This document shows positions 45,083-55,363 of a stretch of 64,000 bases of DNA, piece after piece. A program made the position numbers and the translations under genes. The notes below the pieces were generated by a model. It made no database searches and was not told the origin of the DNA. It saw only the letters and a program-made list of their open reading frames with translations. Every line of letters begins with the position of its first letter. Position 1 is the first letter of the stretch. The stretch is taken from positions 3,810,058-3,874,057 of the forward strand of contig NC_135153.1 of the NCBI RefSeq assembly GCF_050948215.1, read 5' to 3'. This DNA comes from Halictus rubicundus. Its lineage: Eukaryota; Arthropoda; Insecta; Hymenoptera; Halictidae.

Positions 45083-45589
45083 TAGTTTGACAGTCAAAGT
45101 GTTATCTTGTTTCTTCGTCTTTTCAACTGTACAAAATATGTTTGCAAAGAGATTCGTCTAATCTTAACTATACAACATTTCGAGGTATTAATTTCTATTT
45201 GAGGTATGCCACGACTCCTAGTCACGTTTCTGGTCAGCATTGACACACCAATCAGGAGTTAAATAGGATCCGGTCAGGAGCAACACGACGCGACCGTCCT
45301 GAAAACGCGGATCGTTTCCCGGTTGCGTCGCGCAAAAAGTCCCGTGGCGTCGCGTCACAGAGAAAAGCTCTCACCGACTTCTTTATTGTGTGGGGGCGCG
45401 AACACGCGGAGGCATTCGTCTGCAACCAAGATGGCGGGCATTTTTTCGACTCGCCCCCGGCTTCCGCGGATCGACGTTTCTCCCTCTTTTTCACGATACC
45501 CGTCACCGATGCACGCAGGTGTACCCGGGATTCCAATACTTTTTCTTCCTGAGTTCGACGCTGGCTCGGGAAAACGGGAGAGAGAAAAA

Positions 45590-45592
<3 letters not shown>

Positions 45593-45648
<56 letters not shown>
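45593..45648. repeat. (GA)28 microsatellite
   Basis: Uninterrupted GA run of 56 bp, followed by GGA/GAGG-rich purine DNA to about 45790. Confidence 0.95.
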
Positions 45649-45654
<6 letters not shown>

Positions 45655-45940
45655 GAGAGAGGGCGGAAGGGGAGGATGATGGTAAAGAGTGCAGGGAAAA
45701 CGAAAGGAAAGAGGGAGAGCAGAGGGAGCGAGGAGAAGGAACGGGGATAGGGCCGAGAGGGGAGGGTGAAGAAAGAGAGAAAGAGAAGGGTCTGGTAGCT
45801 ATGGCTGCGGCGTCGGGATGGGACGCTTTAGGGGTTGGAGCAAGTGAGAGTTTGGTGGGGTTGGTGGAGGGCAGGGCGGAGGAAATACAGGCTGTTTTAT
45901 TATGCAAAAGCTTTCTCGGCAGTTGGGTCGTTCTGGCTCC

Positions 45941-46006
45941 GCACCGTTGCACCAGCACCAACGCCGGCACCAGCATCAGCATGAACATGAGCACGAGCAC
46001 CAGCAT
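45941..46006. repeat. CACCAG-type hexamer repeat
   Basis: Imperfect caccag/catgag hexamers. The minus strand would read Leu/Val/Met repeats. Confidence 0.7.
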
Positions 46007-46167
46007 CGAGTCGGAGGCGGTAGCGGTGGCAAAGCGGTGGCGGTCGCGGCGGCGGTGGAATAGAGCCGGCGGGTAGGGGCAAGGGAGGAGGGGGGTGGAA
46101 AAAGCCTCCGCCCCCGAATCGCGTAAATACCGGCAGCCATTTTGCGATAAACTTTTTTCGGGTGGTC

Positions 46168-46204
46168 CGCGCCACGCCGCGCCACGCCGCGCCACGCCGC
46201 GCCA
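46168..46204. repeat. GCCACGCCGC decamer tandem repeat
   Basis: Three exact 10-bp units (46171-46200) with partial flanking units. Looser relatives (cgcgccatgccc) recur at 46345-46400. Confidence 0.85.
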
Positions 46205-47054
46205 GACCAGCCGCGACGGCCAGGGTGAAAAAGTTTGGACACGCTCCTCGAAAAGGGGAGTCAAGGGGTGGCTACCCGCCTGGCCGGGCACCGCGGTATT
46301 CTACGCTCGCGGAACCCGTGGACGAGAGAGTTTTCGTTGAATCCGCCGCGCCATGCCCGCGCCATGCCCGCTCCACGCCACACCGCGCCGCGCCACGCCG
46401 GGGAACAGACAGAGGGGGTGGGCGTGGAAATGGAGAGAAAAAGAGAGGATAAGGAGGGCGAACGATTAATCTTTCGCGGAGAGCTTTTCCAGTGGCGCTC
46501 AATCGTGCGTGGAGCTTTCCCCGCTCGTTCGCGGGGTATCCTGTTTCTAATAAGCCGCCCCCGGTAATTATCGATGCGTTCCCTCCCTCTCACTTGCTAC
46601 CCGCTACCTCTTCTTCTTTCTCTTCATCTTCTTCTACTCCTTCCTCTTCTCGTTCTTCTTAGCCCCTCTCTCTTTTCTTGTATCTCTTTCTTTTTCGCCA
46701 CGGTTCCTCCTCTTTCGCGCCGCCATTGTTCCCTCGGCTCCTTGAACGGAAATGAATATTAACGAGGCGCGGTAACCTGGTAACTGTAAAATCTGATCCT
46801 CGGAAAGGGGCGCGTTCGCCGAGCTAATTTAATTTAAATTATCTTCAGACACGTTTTTGCACAATGGCCGGGCTTAACGACGCTTGTTAGAGAAATGTTA
46901 CGGTGAGTTCATAAAAATGCACCGTGACGCGCGGAATTGCTCTTCGAACTGGTCGTCTTCTTCGAAATTCGGGCGATCCCGAAGGGGTTAAATAGCAAAA
47001 TTGAGGCTCGGAGTGGTCGGGAGAATGTGGACCTACCGACCATATTCGAATTAT

Positions 47055-47255
47055 CGGACTACGTATCCTTATGCAAAATAAACATTGTTTGCGATAATTG
47101 CAGGGCGTAGGAACCAAATGGAAATTTATTCCTCCTTTTGGTGGTTGTATGAAGTTGTAACAAATGTAATGACATTCTTAAATTCTTTTAATCTTTCCAT
47201 TGTTTGAAATTATATTCATCCATTTTTGCTGTAAACGCCTGAAATCCGCAGTCTA
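47055..47255 (+). mobile_element. Family D repeat
   Basis: ggactacgtatccttatgca to tgaaatccgcagtctag. Confidence 0.6.
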
Positions 47256-48500
47256 GTGATTGTACACGATGTAAGTGATTCTTCGGGCCCGAAGTTGTCA
47301 CATGCATTGTCGTTCTCAATCAATATCGATTCCTAATAGCAAAATATGGTTGTATTCAAGGTACGTAATTTTACATTAAACAGAATCATTTATAAATTAA
47401 AATTCAAAGATAAAATTAATACATTTATTCGTAGATTTATTCAATAACATATTTTCTGTCCTATTAATTCCGACATTTTTTATAGTAAACCTATAAATCT
47501 TAATTTTGATTTTTAATTTAAAAACGCTACAAACTTTCGTTCCAACCCAATGGAATACGTACATATATAAATATCAAAGATTATCGACTCCTAAATGATA
47601 TTTACCCAAAAGCACCAATTTTGATTAGTACAGTAATGCTCGGTTAAATTTTAATCAGTTCACGGGGCAATATTTAAATTCTCGAGAGCAGGACACCTCT
47701 TCTTCAAGAGCTGGACAAAGTAACAGAATCGGTGAAACGAGCGGAAGCGGGATACAGTGATTTCTCTATATATGTCGCCAAGGCCTGGGTGATAAACGTC
47801 GCTAAAATCGATAAATCGGTAAAATTAGTCCGATTTATCTTGTGTTTGAACTCATTCTAATCGGAAGAATCTCAGCCATCCATCGGTGCTACAATTATAA
47901 AGGTAAGATGATAATTACCGAAAATAAAATTTTCCAGTCGCGGTATTACATTCTTTTATGTAATATGGATGGCTCGACCAAATTTATCCGAGCAGATTTC
48001 ATGCAAATTTAACCGAGTACGGCTGTATATCTTTCGCGATGCTGGACATAACAGAATTTACATTCCTATAACGGCAGCGAATATGTCAGGGTAATTTTTT
48101 CGTTCCTTCTATTTTCTTCACACTCTCACACCACATAACTGTATCTTAAGGGGGGATTCTGGTGTGCACCACTAAAATTAATGCGTATTTTAGGAATTTT
48201 TTGTAAAAAAAAAGAATTTAATATTTACTTTTGCAACTTTAGGGGTATTTTATTGGCTCATTAAACAGTATATAAACTAAATAGGACAAACTAAAAAACA
48301 TACTTGTTAATTATGAACACAGTTCAAATTAAAGGAGATGCGTTTTCGGCAATTTATGTAGTGATATTGTTGGTTCTCGAATGGAGAATATAATAAACAA
48401 ATGTTTGTGTAAAATTTCATCTCGACTGGTCCAATAGTTTCTAAGTTATCCTGCCTGCCGACTGTAAAAAAAGTACTTTCCAGTACGATTCGATTCTCCG
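47256..48500. other. No gene seen; family A fragment inside
   Basis: AT-rich. At 47756-47806, cagtgatttctctatatatg, then tcgccaaggcctgggtga, is the right end of family A in reverse orientation and stops after cgtcgct. Confidence 0.5.
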
Positions 48501-48566
48501 AAATAAGTATTTAATTATCGAATTACTTGGAAATGATGAGAATGAATTGGTTCACTCCCACCACTA

Positions 48567-48797
48567 GTCGGTCACACGTATCGAGACAATACCGTGTACA
48601 ACAAATCCCCGAGAAATCCGGCATGCAAAGAGTGTTGTTCTGCGGCGTGTCCCATGGTGGTTCCCGAGACGTCAGCCCTTTTCGCGGTAATTCGACGTTA
48701 TCCGCGACCGTCCCTTTACGAGCAGACACAACGTCGCTACCTCCCATTCATGTAATTCGATCATTCAAAAGCGTCCGTACGCTGAGCCCGGTGAATG
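48567..48797 (+). other. Weak candidate exon-like interval
   Basis: A pyrimidine-rich stretch ending ccaccactag precedes 48567, and tgg|gtaaga follows at 48797. The frame between is open on the plus strand (about 77 codons), although the opposite strand is also open. The peptide matches nothing I know. It could be an internal exon or chance. I do not assign a product. Confidence 0.15.
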
Positions 48798-48836
48798 GGT
48801 AAGAAAAACGAAAAGAGGGAGACAGACAGAGAGGGA

Positions 48837-48838
48837 GG

Positions 48839-48902
<64 letters not shown>

Positions 48903-48950
48903 GAGATAGCGAGAGTGAACGAGTGAGAGAGAGAGAGAGAGAAAGGAGGA
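48837..48950. repeat. GA-rich microsatellite block
   Basis: (GA)n with a few AAA and GCGA interruptions, cleanest at 48839-48898. Confidence 0.9.
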
Positions 48951-50099
48951 AAAAACGTGTACCGGGGACAGCTTTAACGACGGAATAAAAAACCGCGGCT
49001 AAAAAACTTACAGGGTGCGGCGGTTATCCTTTACTTTTTTGTCTGCTCGTCGGGGCAACGAGAGTAACGAAAAAAAAAAAGAAAAGAAAAAACGAGGAAG
49101 AGGTCCGCGACAAAAAAGAAAGTCGCGCAGCTCGCCGAGGATGGTGCGGGGGTAGCGGAGGGAGTGGGGGGGGGCAAGCAGGAAGATAAAAGACGCGCGC
49201 GTGAAAAATGAGACGCGCAAGTGGCGGGAATCGAGATAAAGAAACGTGTAAAAAAAATTTGCGGCGGTCGCGGCCGCTTAGCCCCCGGGCTTGAGAGTCT
49301 ATTGTCCTCGGTTCATTACACGTTTTCTGGAGCGTGCGGTCCGCGGGGGGCGGGGCGAGAAACGGGGCACGGAGGAGGACGGCAAAAGAACCCCGCTGAC
49401 CAGATGCATGACAACGAAACTCGCGGAGTATCGGATTTCGTCGAGCGTAGCACGTCTTCGCCACCGTGCGCTTTTTTTCCCCCTTGCGAAAACAAGAGCG
49501 CGGAATGCTTCCGGCGCTACGTCGGAGATTCGGCCTCGATGAAATCCGTTCGGACAACAACCGATCGTCCCCGTTCGACCGATCGCGATACCTTATTCCG
49601 CGGTGATTCGCCAACCATACGCCAGCACGCATTGCTAAATGACACATGTTACGACATTTTCAACCTTTCGCCGGAGAGTTTCTTCGCACGAGAAATATTG
49701 GTCATTTTGCGGAAAAAAGATCGGTACCAGCACGTTAATCGTCGTGTCACCCGTACGCGTCCGACGGAATTCTGCGACACGACAATTTGACACGTTTTCT
49801 CATGCGCGCCGTGTGTTGCGATGAATGTGCGGAAAAATCTGCGCGTCTCTCTCTTTCTTTTATTTGTGAACAATGCCGAAAATCGTTTTCATCGGATTGA
49901 TCTTTCACCGTTTCGTAATATCTGGCCGCCGAGGATAAATCGAGTTTAGGGAATGGTGAATTTCAAACGCTTCGGTTTTTGTGACAGTGCTAAGAAAAAC
50001 GGAAACAATGCTTGACAAATAATTCTCTTGTGTGAACATTTTTGTGTGTAAAAGTAAATAAAACTTTCGCTCATCCTCGTAAAGTCAACGTTTATTTGT
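48951..50099. other. No gene recognised; GC-rich island
   Basis: Opposed open frames of 207 codons (minus, 49024-49647) and 189 codons (plus, 49221-49790). Neither shows a recognisable domain, and both cross homopolymer or purine-rich tracts. Treated as non-coding. Confidence 0.35.
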
Positions 50100-50100
50100 A

Positions 50101-50311
50101 CAGTGAACTTCTATCTACAGTGGTCACGGGTCTGGGCAGGGACATATATCGGCCAGGAGATACTATTCTTTGATCCACGCGACCTTGCACTCCTCGGCGA
50201 CCGAGGTCTCTCGATCTCCTTGGCCCCTCACCGGGTTTACCTCGCGGTAGTGGGGATAATTCTGCGACGTTTATCATACAGGCCAAGGCGACATATATAG
50301 AGAAATCACTG
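50101..50311 (+). mobile_element. Chimeric B/A element
   Basis: The left half is family B (cgggtctgggcagggacata, ggccaggagatactattctt, tttgatccacgcgacc). The right half is family A (gcgacgtttatcatacaggc, ggcgacatatatagagaaat, cactg). The change occurs at tggcccctcaccgggtttac, the shared block. TA at both ends, 211 bp. Confidence 0.8.
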
Positions 50312-50420
50312 TACTATTCTATAATACACGCGACCTTACACTCCTCGGCGACCAAGGACTTTCGAGCTTCATGGCCCCGCGACTTTTATCGGCTAGGCAT
50401 TTGCGACTAGGCATTGTTAA
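50312..50420 (+). mobile_element. Family B/A internal fragment
   Basis: acacgcgaccttacactcct, tcggcgaccaagg and cgacttttatcggctaggca repeat the middle of the preceding element without termini. Confidence 0.6.
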
Positions 50421-50918
50421 TAAAAACATTTCCCTCGCGATAGAGACACGGGACCCAATTGCAATTGCTTTAATGCTATTTATTTTTAAGAATGTACTAG
50501 CAGAATATAAGATTTCGTACGTTACGATATTTCAATTATAACATTTTACATTGTAATATTTTAATCGTCGATGCACGCGCACCGAACGAAAAATTTTGTC
50601 TCCGTTAACTAGATTATTATCATGTTCAGAATGTCTATTTGTGATAAATTAACATACATTTATGTTCTTAGTTTTATGGTAAAACACGGTTCGCGACTGC
50701 ATAACAAACCGTTTCCAGGTTGACTCTCGAGAATGAGAGCAAATCGGTGACGTCACGGGGATTTTTTGTACCATTCAGCCTCCCTTATCACCCTTGTAAA
50801 GTTTACAACCGGAGAGCGGAACCTGTTCCCTGTTATACGTGCCTACCTATGTTTATGTAAATCGTATTACTTTAAACTTCGATTCCCGATAGGATTACTC
50901 GGTGATCAAAAAGAAAAA

Positions 50919-51083
50919 ATGTCAACTTTCATATTGACTTATGCTAGCACGTTGATGGCAGAATTAAGAAAGCTTGCTATCGGCGACCGTTCTTATAACG
51001 AACGATTCCGGACTTCTTACCAGAAGCTAATAAATAGATCGTTGAATGAAGCGACGACCAGAGGTTCACGACTAAATAAATAA
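50919..51083 (+). CDS. Unrecognised small open frame (54 codons), weak
   Basis: An ATG with A at -3 (gaaaaaatgtcaac) opens a 54-codon frame, part of a longer 105-codon frame from 50766. The peptide is mixed and not low-complexity (MSTFILTYASTLMAELRKLA, then ...YNERFRTSYQKLINRSLNE). It ends at aataaataaat, which could also act as a polyadenylation signal. No repeat overlaps it. No family is recognised, and a frame of this size is expected by chance in 64 kb. Confidence 0.12.
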   Translation: MSTFILTYASTLMAELRKLAIGDRSYNERFRTSYQKLINRSLNEATTRGSRLNK

Positions 51084-51317
51084 ATCATTGATCCTGGTAA
51101 TTAACTCCTCACTCGGCGACGTGTGTTCTGCTTTATCACACATTCAAACCGGACGATGTAATTAAATAAGGGAAATATGTATGTATAGCTGGTGGTAGTA
51201 CGAGGAGGAATCAATTTTCGAATTGTGCTAACGCAAAATGATTGTTAATCGAGACTAACATTACTCCAGAGGAAAAGGCGACAAAAACTCTACATTTAAT
51301 TTTCCGGACGACTTTTC

Positions 51318-51794
51318 CAAACCCTGAAATATGAAAATCTGAAAATAATTGACCCAGGGCTACTTTTTTCGACATTCCAACAATCTGAAAAAATTCTAGA
51401 ATTCTTCTCGAAGTCTTTACTTTGACACAGTCGTCAATAGAAAATACAAATTTTACGGATTAAATTCGGAAAAATGGGGGTCTCCTCTCTTTTCCGGTCG
51501 AAAGTATACACAATTGAAATTTTCGATTAGGCATGAAGGTCCCAGTGCGAACACCCTCCATACCCTAAAATACAAAAAGCTGAAGATCATTCACCCAGGG
51601 CTATTTTTTTCGACTTTCAAAAACAATCTGAAAAAATTCTAGAATTCTTCTTCAAGTCCCTACTTTGACACGGTTATCAGTACAAAATACAAATTTTACG
51701 GATTAAATTCGGAAAAATGCGGATCTTCCCTCTTTTTCCGGTCGAAAGGATACAAAATTGAAATTTTCGATTAGACATCAAAGACCCAGTGCGC
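51318..51794 (+). repeat. Tandem duplication, about 241-bp unit, two copies
   Basis: Unit 1 at about 51318-51550, unit 2 at about 51558-51794. They share cacccagggctacttttttc-like text, ctgaaaaaattctagaattc, aatacaaattttacggatta and ttgaaattttcgatta. Divergence is modest. Non-coding. Confidence 0.85.
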
Positions 51795-52544
51795 CCACGA
51801 AGGGTGAATTTTGTAGCTCCCAGCGTGCAGAACGAAACTGGTCTTTTGTCGCCGAGATTGTTACAAGAAAAGGAATGGCGGGGGTACCATACGCGACGAG
51901 ACACTTGGGAGAACATGACGTGCCGATAGCTAAAAGCCTGGAAGTCACGATTAACCACCTGAATCCAAATTCCATCTGCCGTGATTTCACGGTCGGCCGG
52001 CGTGCGATACGTTTAACAAACACCGTTCGCCGGGCCACGGGTGTATAGAAGACAACACGGTGCCCGGTCGAAGATGAGCAAAGGGGGAGCCGGGTGGTGT
52101 CCAGTGAGCCCCTAATTTCCATCGTACCCGATTCATTACCGACTACGCGGGTAGGAGGGTGACGAGGTGGAGAAAGAGTAGCGGAAGAGGCGATGGGCGG
52201 TTGGGTCGGGAATGGGGTTGGGCGGTTTGGCGGAGTGAGGAGACGAGAGGTATGGCGGCAAGGGGGTGTCGGGGAGGGAGGGAGGGTGGTGGAAAGGAGA
52301 ACGAGGGGGTAGGAGGGTGACGGCGCATTATTACGAGGCCGAATTACCTAATTTCGCTGGTCGTTACGTTGTTTCGACGAGCCGGAGCCCCCCGGGTCTG
52401 GAGAGGGGGCGTAGAGCCCTCACGGTGGCGGGTCCTTCTGGCACCGAGGTTCGCGTTAAACCACCCCATTTGAGCGTTTTCCACCCCGACGACCTTACCA
52501 TCGGGATGGCCTGAGTATAAGTTCCCCTTGCATCTCGGAGCGCG

Positions 52545-52558
52545 AGTCCGCGCGGACT
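52545..52558. promoter_or_regulatory. 14-bp palindrome AGTCCGCGCGGACT, copy 1
   Basis: Perfect dyad with a CGCG centre. The identical word recurs at 52763-52776. A candidate homodimer site by symmetry only. Confidence 0.35.
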
Positions 52559-52762
52559 GGCCCGGGCCAATCGGCGGCCGTCCGCTCCCGACTTATCCAA
52601 TCCTCGTTCCCGGTTCTTAAGCAAAGAACCCCTCTTTCGGCGTACACGCGAGGCGGCTTTTAAAAAGAGCCAATGAAACGTCGACCTCGACCAATCCGCG
52701 CGAGGATCCGAACGACACGCGGCTCGCCGGATCGAACCAGCGACCACGACAGCTGCTCGTTC

Positions 52763-52776
52763 AGTCCGCGCGGACT
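52763..52776. promoter_or_regulatory. 14-bp palindrome AGTCCGCGCGGACT, copy 2
   Basis: Identical to copy 1, 218 bp downstream. The leading ttcagtcc resembles an arthropod initiator (TCAGT), but no TATA box or clear downstream element is seen. Confidence 0.35.
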
Positions 52777-52875
52777 GCTCGGAGTGCTGTGAAATGGTGG
52801 TGGTAGGCCGCTCTGCGGCGGACGAGTAGGGGGCAAAACTATTGGCCACCCACGCCTGCCTTGCTCCGCTCGGTT

Positions 52876-52876
<1 letters not shown>

Positions 52877-52930
<54 letters not shown>
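52877..52930. repeat. (CT)27 microsatellite
   Basis: Uninterrupted 54-bp CT run. Confidence 0.95.
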
Positions 52931-52936
<6 letters not shown>

Positions 52937-53605
52937 TTCCCTCTCTCCCTCTCGCACTCTCTTACCCCCTGTCTCTGGTACTCAGGGGGAGAGAAAAACA
53001 GGGCTCAGGGGATAGAGAAAGAGGAACGGTTGGAACCCGGGGAAAGAAAGACAGGCGGCGCAAGAGAGACGAGCACAAGAGGAGAGTCCCCACTCGTCAG
53101 CTTCTCTTCGCTGAGCTTTTTTCTCTCGACAGGGGCGGATGGACAAACGAAGAGTCCTTCCAGACTTCTGTCCTCCCTGGGGGTGCGCTATTACGGCATA
53201 ACAAAGTCCGGTCGTGTCGCGTATATCGGATCGTACGTCAATATACCGCCGAACCAGCAGGCTTTTGCTTCACCCGGACCCCTCACCGACCCCCTTTCGC
53301 GAGTTCCCCAGACCGGCTCCCCTCCCTTCGGTACCCTCTGTCCTCCTGCAATCGGCCTCTTCTGCGCCCCGGAATCGAGTGCGTCCGTGATACGGTGTAA
53401 GTCGCGCGCTGGCGTAACATGCGAGGCAGTGAAGCGGGTACGAGAGAGGGGAGGAGCGGACAAGGTGCTTTTCTATTGTTTCCCGGGCACTTTTTAACGA
53501 GGACCGTTCCCCCGGCTAGGTACGGACGGGAACCGATTAGAGGAACGCTGTCAAAACTTATCGGGGACAACGGATTTGAGTGGCGGTTTGAGAGCGGGAA
53601 CGAGG

Positions 53606-53627
53606 GAGAGAGAGAGAGAGAGAGACA
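53606..53627. repeat. (GA)n microsatellite
   Basis: Short GA run between gaacgaggga and caggggga. Confidence 0.8.
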
Positions 53628-54262
53628 GGGGGAGTGAGAGTACATGCGCGAGAGAGGGATAGATAGTTAGCGCGCCCCGCACAGTGCAGAGTACGACCCT
53701 CGGCGAATTTGGGTCGTGTCACGAGGGTGATGCGGCGAGAACGTAAGACGCTCTCTTGCCCGACTATCGACCCCCCGGTTTGACGAATTTCAGATTTCGC
53801 CGCGGTGATTACGGTTCCCGTCCTCTAATCGTGCGCGCGCGCGCGCGAGCGAGCAAGCAAGCAAGCGAACGCGATGTCACGTGTGTGTCTACGGCGAAAC
53901 GAACGATCCGGCAATTACGGAAAACACCGTCTCGCGCCTCGTACACGGAGCCGAATTCCGTGGCGCACGGTTTATGAAGTCATTAATCACCCCAGGCGGG
54001 CACGGACGCGGCATTAACCCCTAATTATTCTTGTTTTCCTTTTTGCCCGGGCCCTCCACCACCGTACGCTCGTCGCGCTTTTCTCATCTCTATCGCTCTC
54101 CTCTCTTTCGCGACCGGTCGCGACGCGACGCGGCATTATTTGCGCGACCACTCGAACCGAGACTGGCAACACCCTATGAAAGACGCTCGGGACAAGGATA
54201 CACGGTCGCGATAAGAGGGGGATATCGCACCGATAATGATCAGCTTCGGGAAAACTGCTTTC

Positions 54263-54264
<2 letters not shown>

Positions 54265-54306
<42 letters not shown>
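54265..54306. repeat. (CGT)14 microsatellite
   Basis: 42 bp of uninterrupted CGT. Reading frames give poly-Arg, poly-Val or poly-Ser, or poly-Asp, poly-Thr or poly-Arg on the other strand. This explains the odd open frames there. Confidence 0.95.
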
Positions 54307-54541
54307 TGTCGCCGGGGTCGTCGTCTGCGACGGCGCGATGCACACCGTCCCAAGAACTGCATTTCAATTTCGCGCGACGAGAAATTACTTAACGAGCTCC
54401 TCCTAAGGCGTCGACTATCATAAGTATCATTGCGATCGATCCCGCCGAGAGATATCGCGGACGACACGACCGCCCGGTCGTGTTTTCGCGCTAACCGGCT
54501 GCCGGATAATCATCGTTTTCCTCTCCTCTTATCCTCTCCGT

Positions 54542-54544
<3 letters not shown>

Positions 54545-54584
<40 letters not shown>
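54545..54584. repeat. (TC)20 microsatellite
   Basis: Uninterrupted 40-bp run. Confidence 0.95.
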
Positions 54585-54587
<3 letters not shown>

Positions 54588-55363
54588 CTCTTTCGCGCCG
54601 CTCGCTTTTTAACCGTGTCGAATGAAGAATTGAACGGAGAGCCCAGTCGGGCTCGCGTGTATCAGCGCGAACGGAAAAAGATCGCGTTTCCACGTTGTAA
54701 CGGATGCCCGGACGACCGGCGTGTATTATCGCGGGCGGAAACTTCCTTAAATACTTAATCGTTCGCGGAACGGCGTGACCGACGTTGCCCAATGATCCTT
54801 AATGACTTTCCTCGGTTTATAAATGACGCATCCGATATGCGTCCCGGGTAATTAACCGCTACATGGATTTCGCAATGATTATTTGCGGCCATTCGATTCC
54901 TAAAGGTCATTCAATTTACATTTGTAAATCGATAATGGAGACAGCGAGATAAATTCGAATGGAAATTCGGAAATGTCGGAAATTGCGGCGAGCTTAAAAA
55001 GATCGCCGCGGGCTGATAGTTTTCAATAAAAACGTAAGCATTTCTTTATTTCCAATTATCGTTCGATCTGCGCAATATATATGTGTGTGTGCACGAGAGA
55101 TAGAGAGAGAGGGAAGAAGATTGCTCCGCAGGTGTACAACAGCGTTTGACGCTAACAAAACGCTTGCAAAGTTAGAGGATACCTACCGCGCATAACTTTG
55201 AATAATTTATCCCGGAAGACTGGTACACTTTTTCTCTGCGACGTCTTTTTGTTTAACGCTTCGCACTATGAAGATATTAAAAGACCGTTCGCAGCGAATA
55301 CGCAAAAAGGAGTTCACCTGACTTCGCCGGCTAATCGGTTCATTTGCAGCCGAACTGGAACTA

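Larger units (their letters stand above)
45240..46900. other. No gene seen; GC-rich island with GA tract and simple repeats
   Basis: A long open frame (228 codons plus, 262 codons minus) spans the GA microsatellite and hexamer repeats and translates as Arg-Glu or Ser-Leu runs, so I reject it as coding. Motifs aagatggcgggc (45429), cagccattttgcg (46134) and gccgccattg (46720) resemble YY1/Pho sites. Confidence 0.45.
51795..55340. other. Large GC-rich island, no gene recognised
   Basis: About 3.5 kb rich in CpG, without A/B/C insertions. Several long opposed frames (197-207 codons) run over CT/GA repeats. Contains two perfect AGTCCGCGCGGACT palindromes, several microsatellites and CG alternation near 53830. 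Best guess is regulatory, UTR or intronic DNA of a nearby gene, but nothing proves it. Confidence 0.35.

Noticed and set aside
45390..46291. Long opposed open frames of 228 and 262 codons
   Set aside because: They run through (GA)28 and hexamer or decamer repeats and read as Arg-Glu or Ser-Leu runs. Absence of stops is due to composition.
49024..49790. 207-codon minus and 189-codon plus frames
   Set aside because: Mutually overlapping, rich in Arg/Ser/Pro, and no family recognised. GC-rich DNA gives such frames by chance.
52755..52800. Core promoter at ttcagtcc
   Set aside because: An initiator-like word alone, without TATA or a good downstream element. Kept only as a note on the palindrome.
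52364..53497. Frames of 179-207 codons around the CT run
   Set aside because: Opposed overlapping frames centred on the microsatellite, with no recognised domain.
54014..54467. Poly-Asp, poly-Thr and poly-Arg frames
   Set aside because: Translations of the (CGT)14 microsatellite in different frames.
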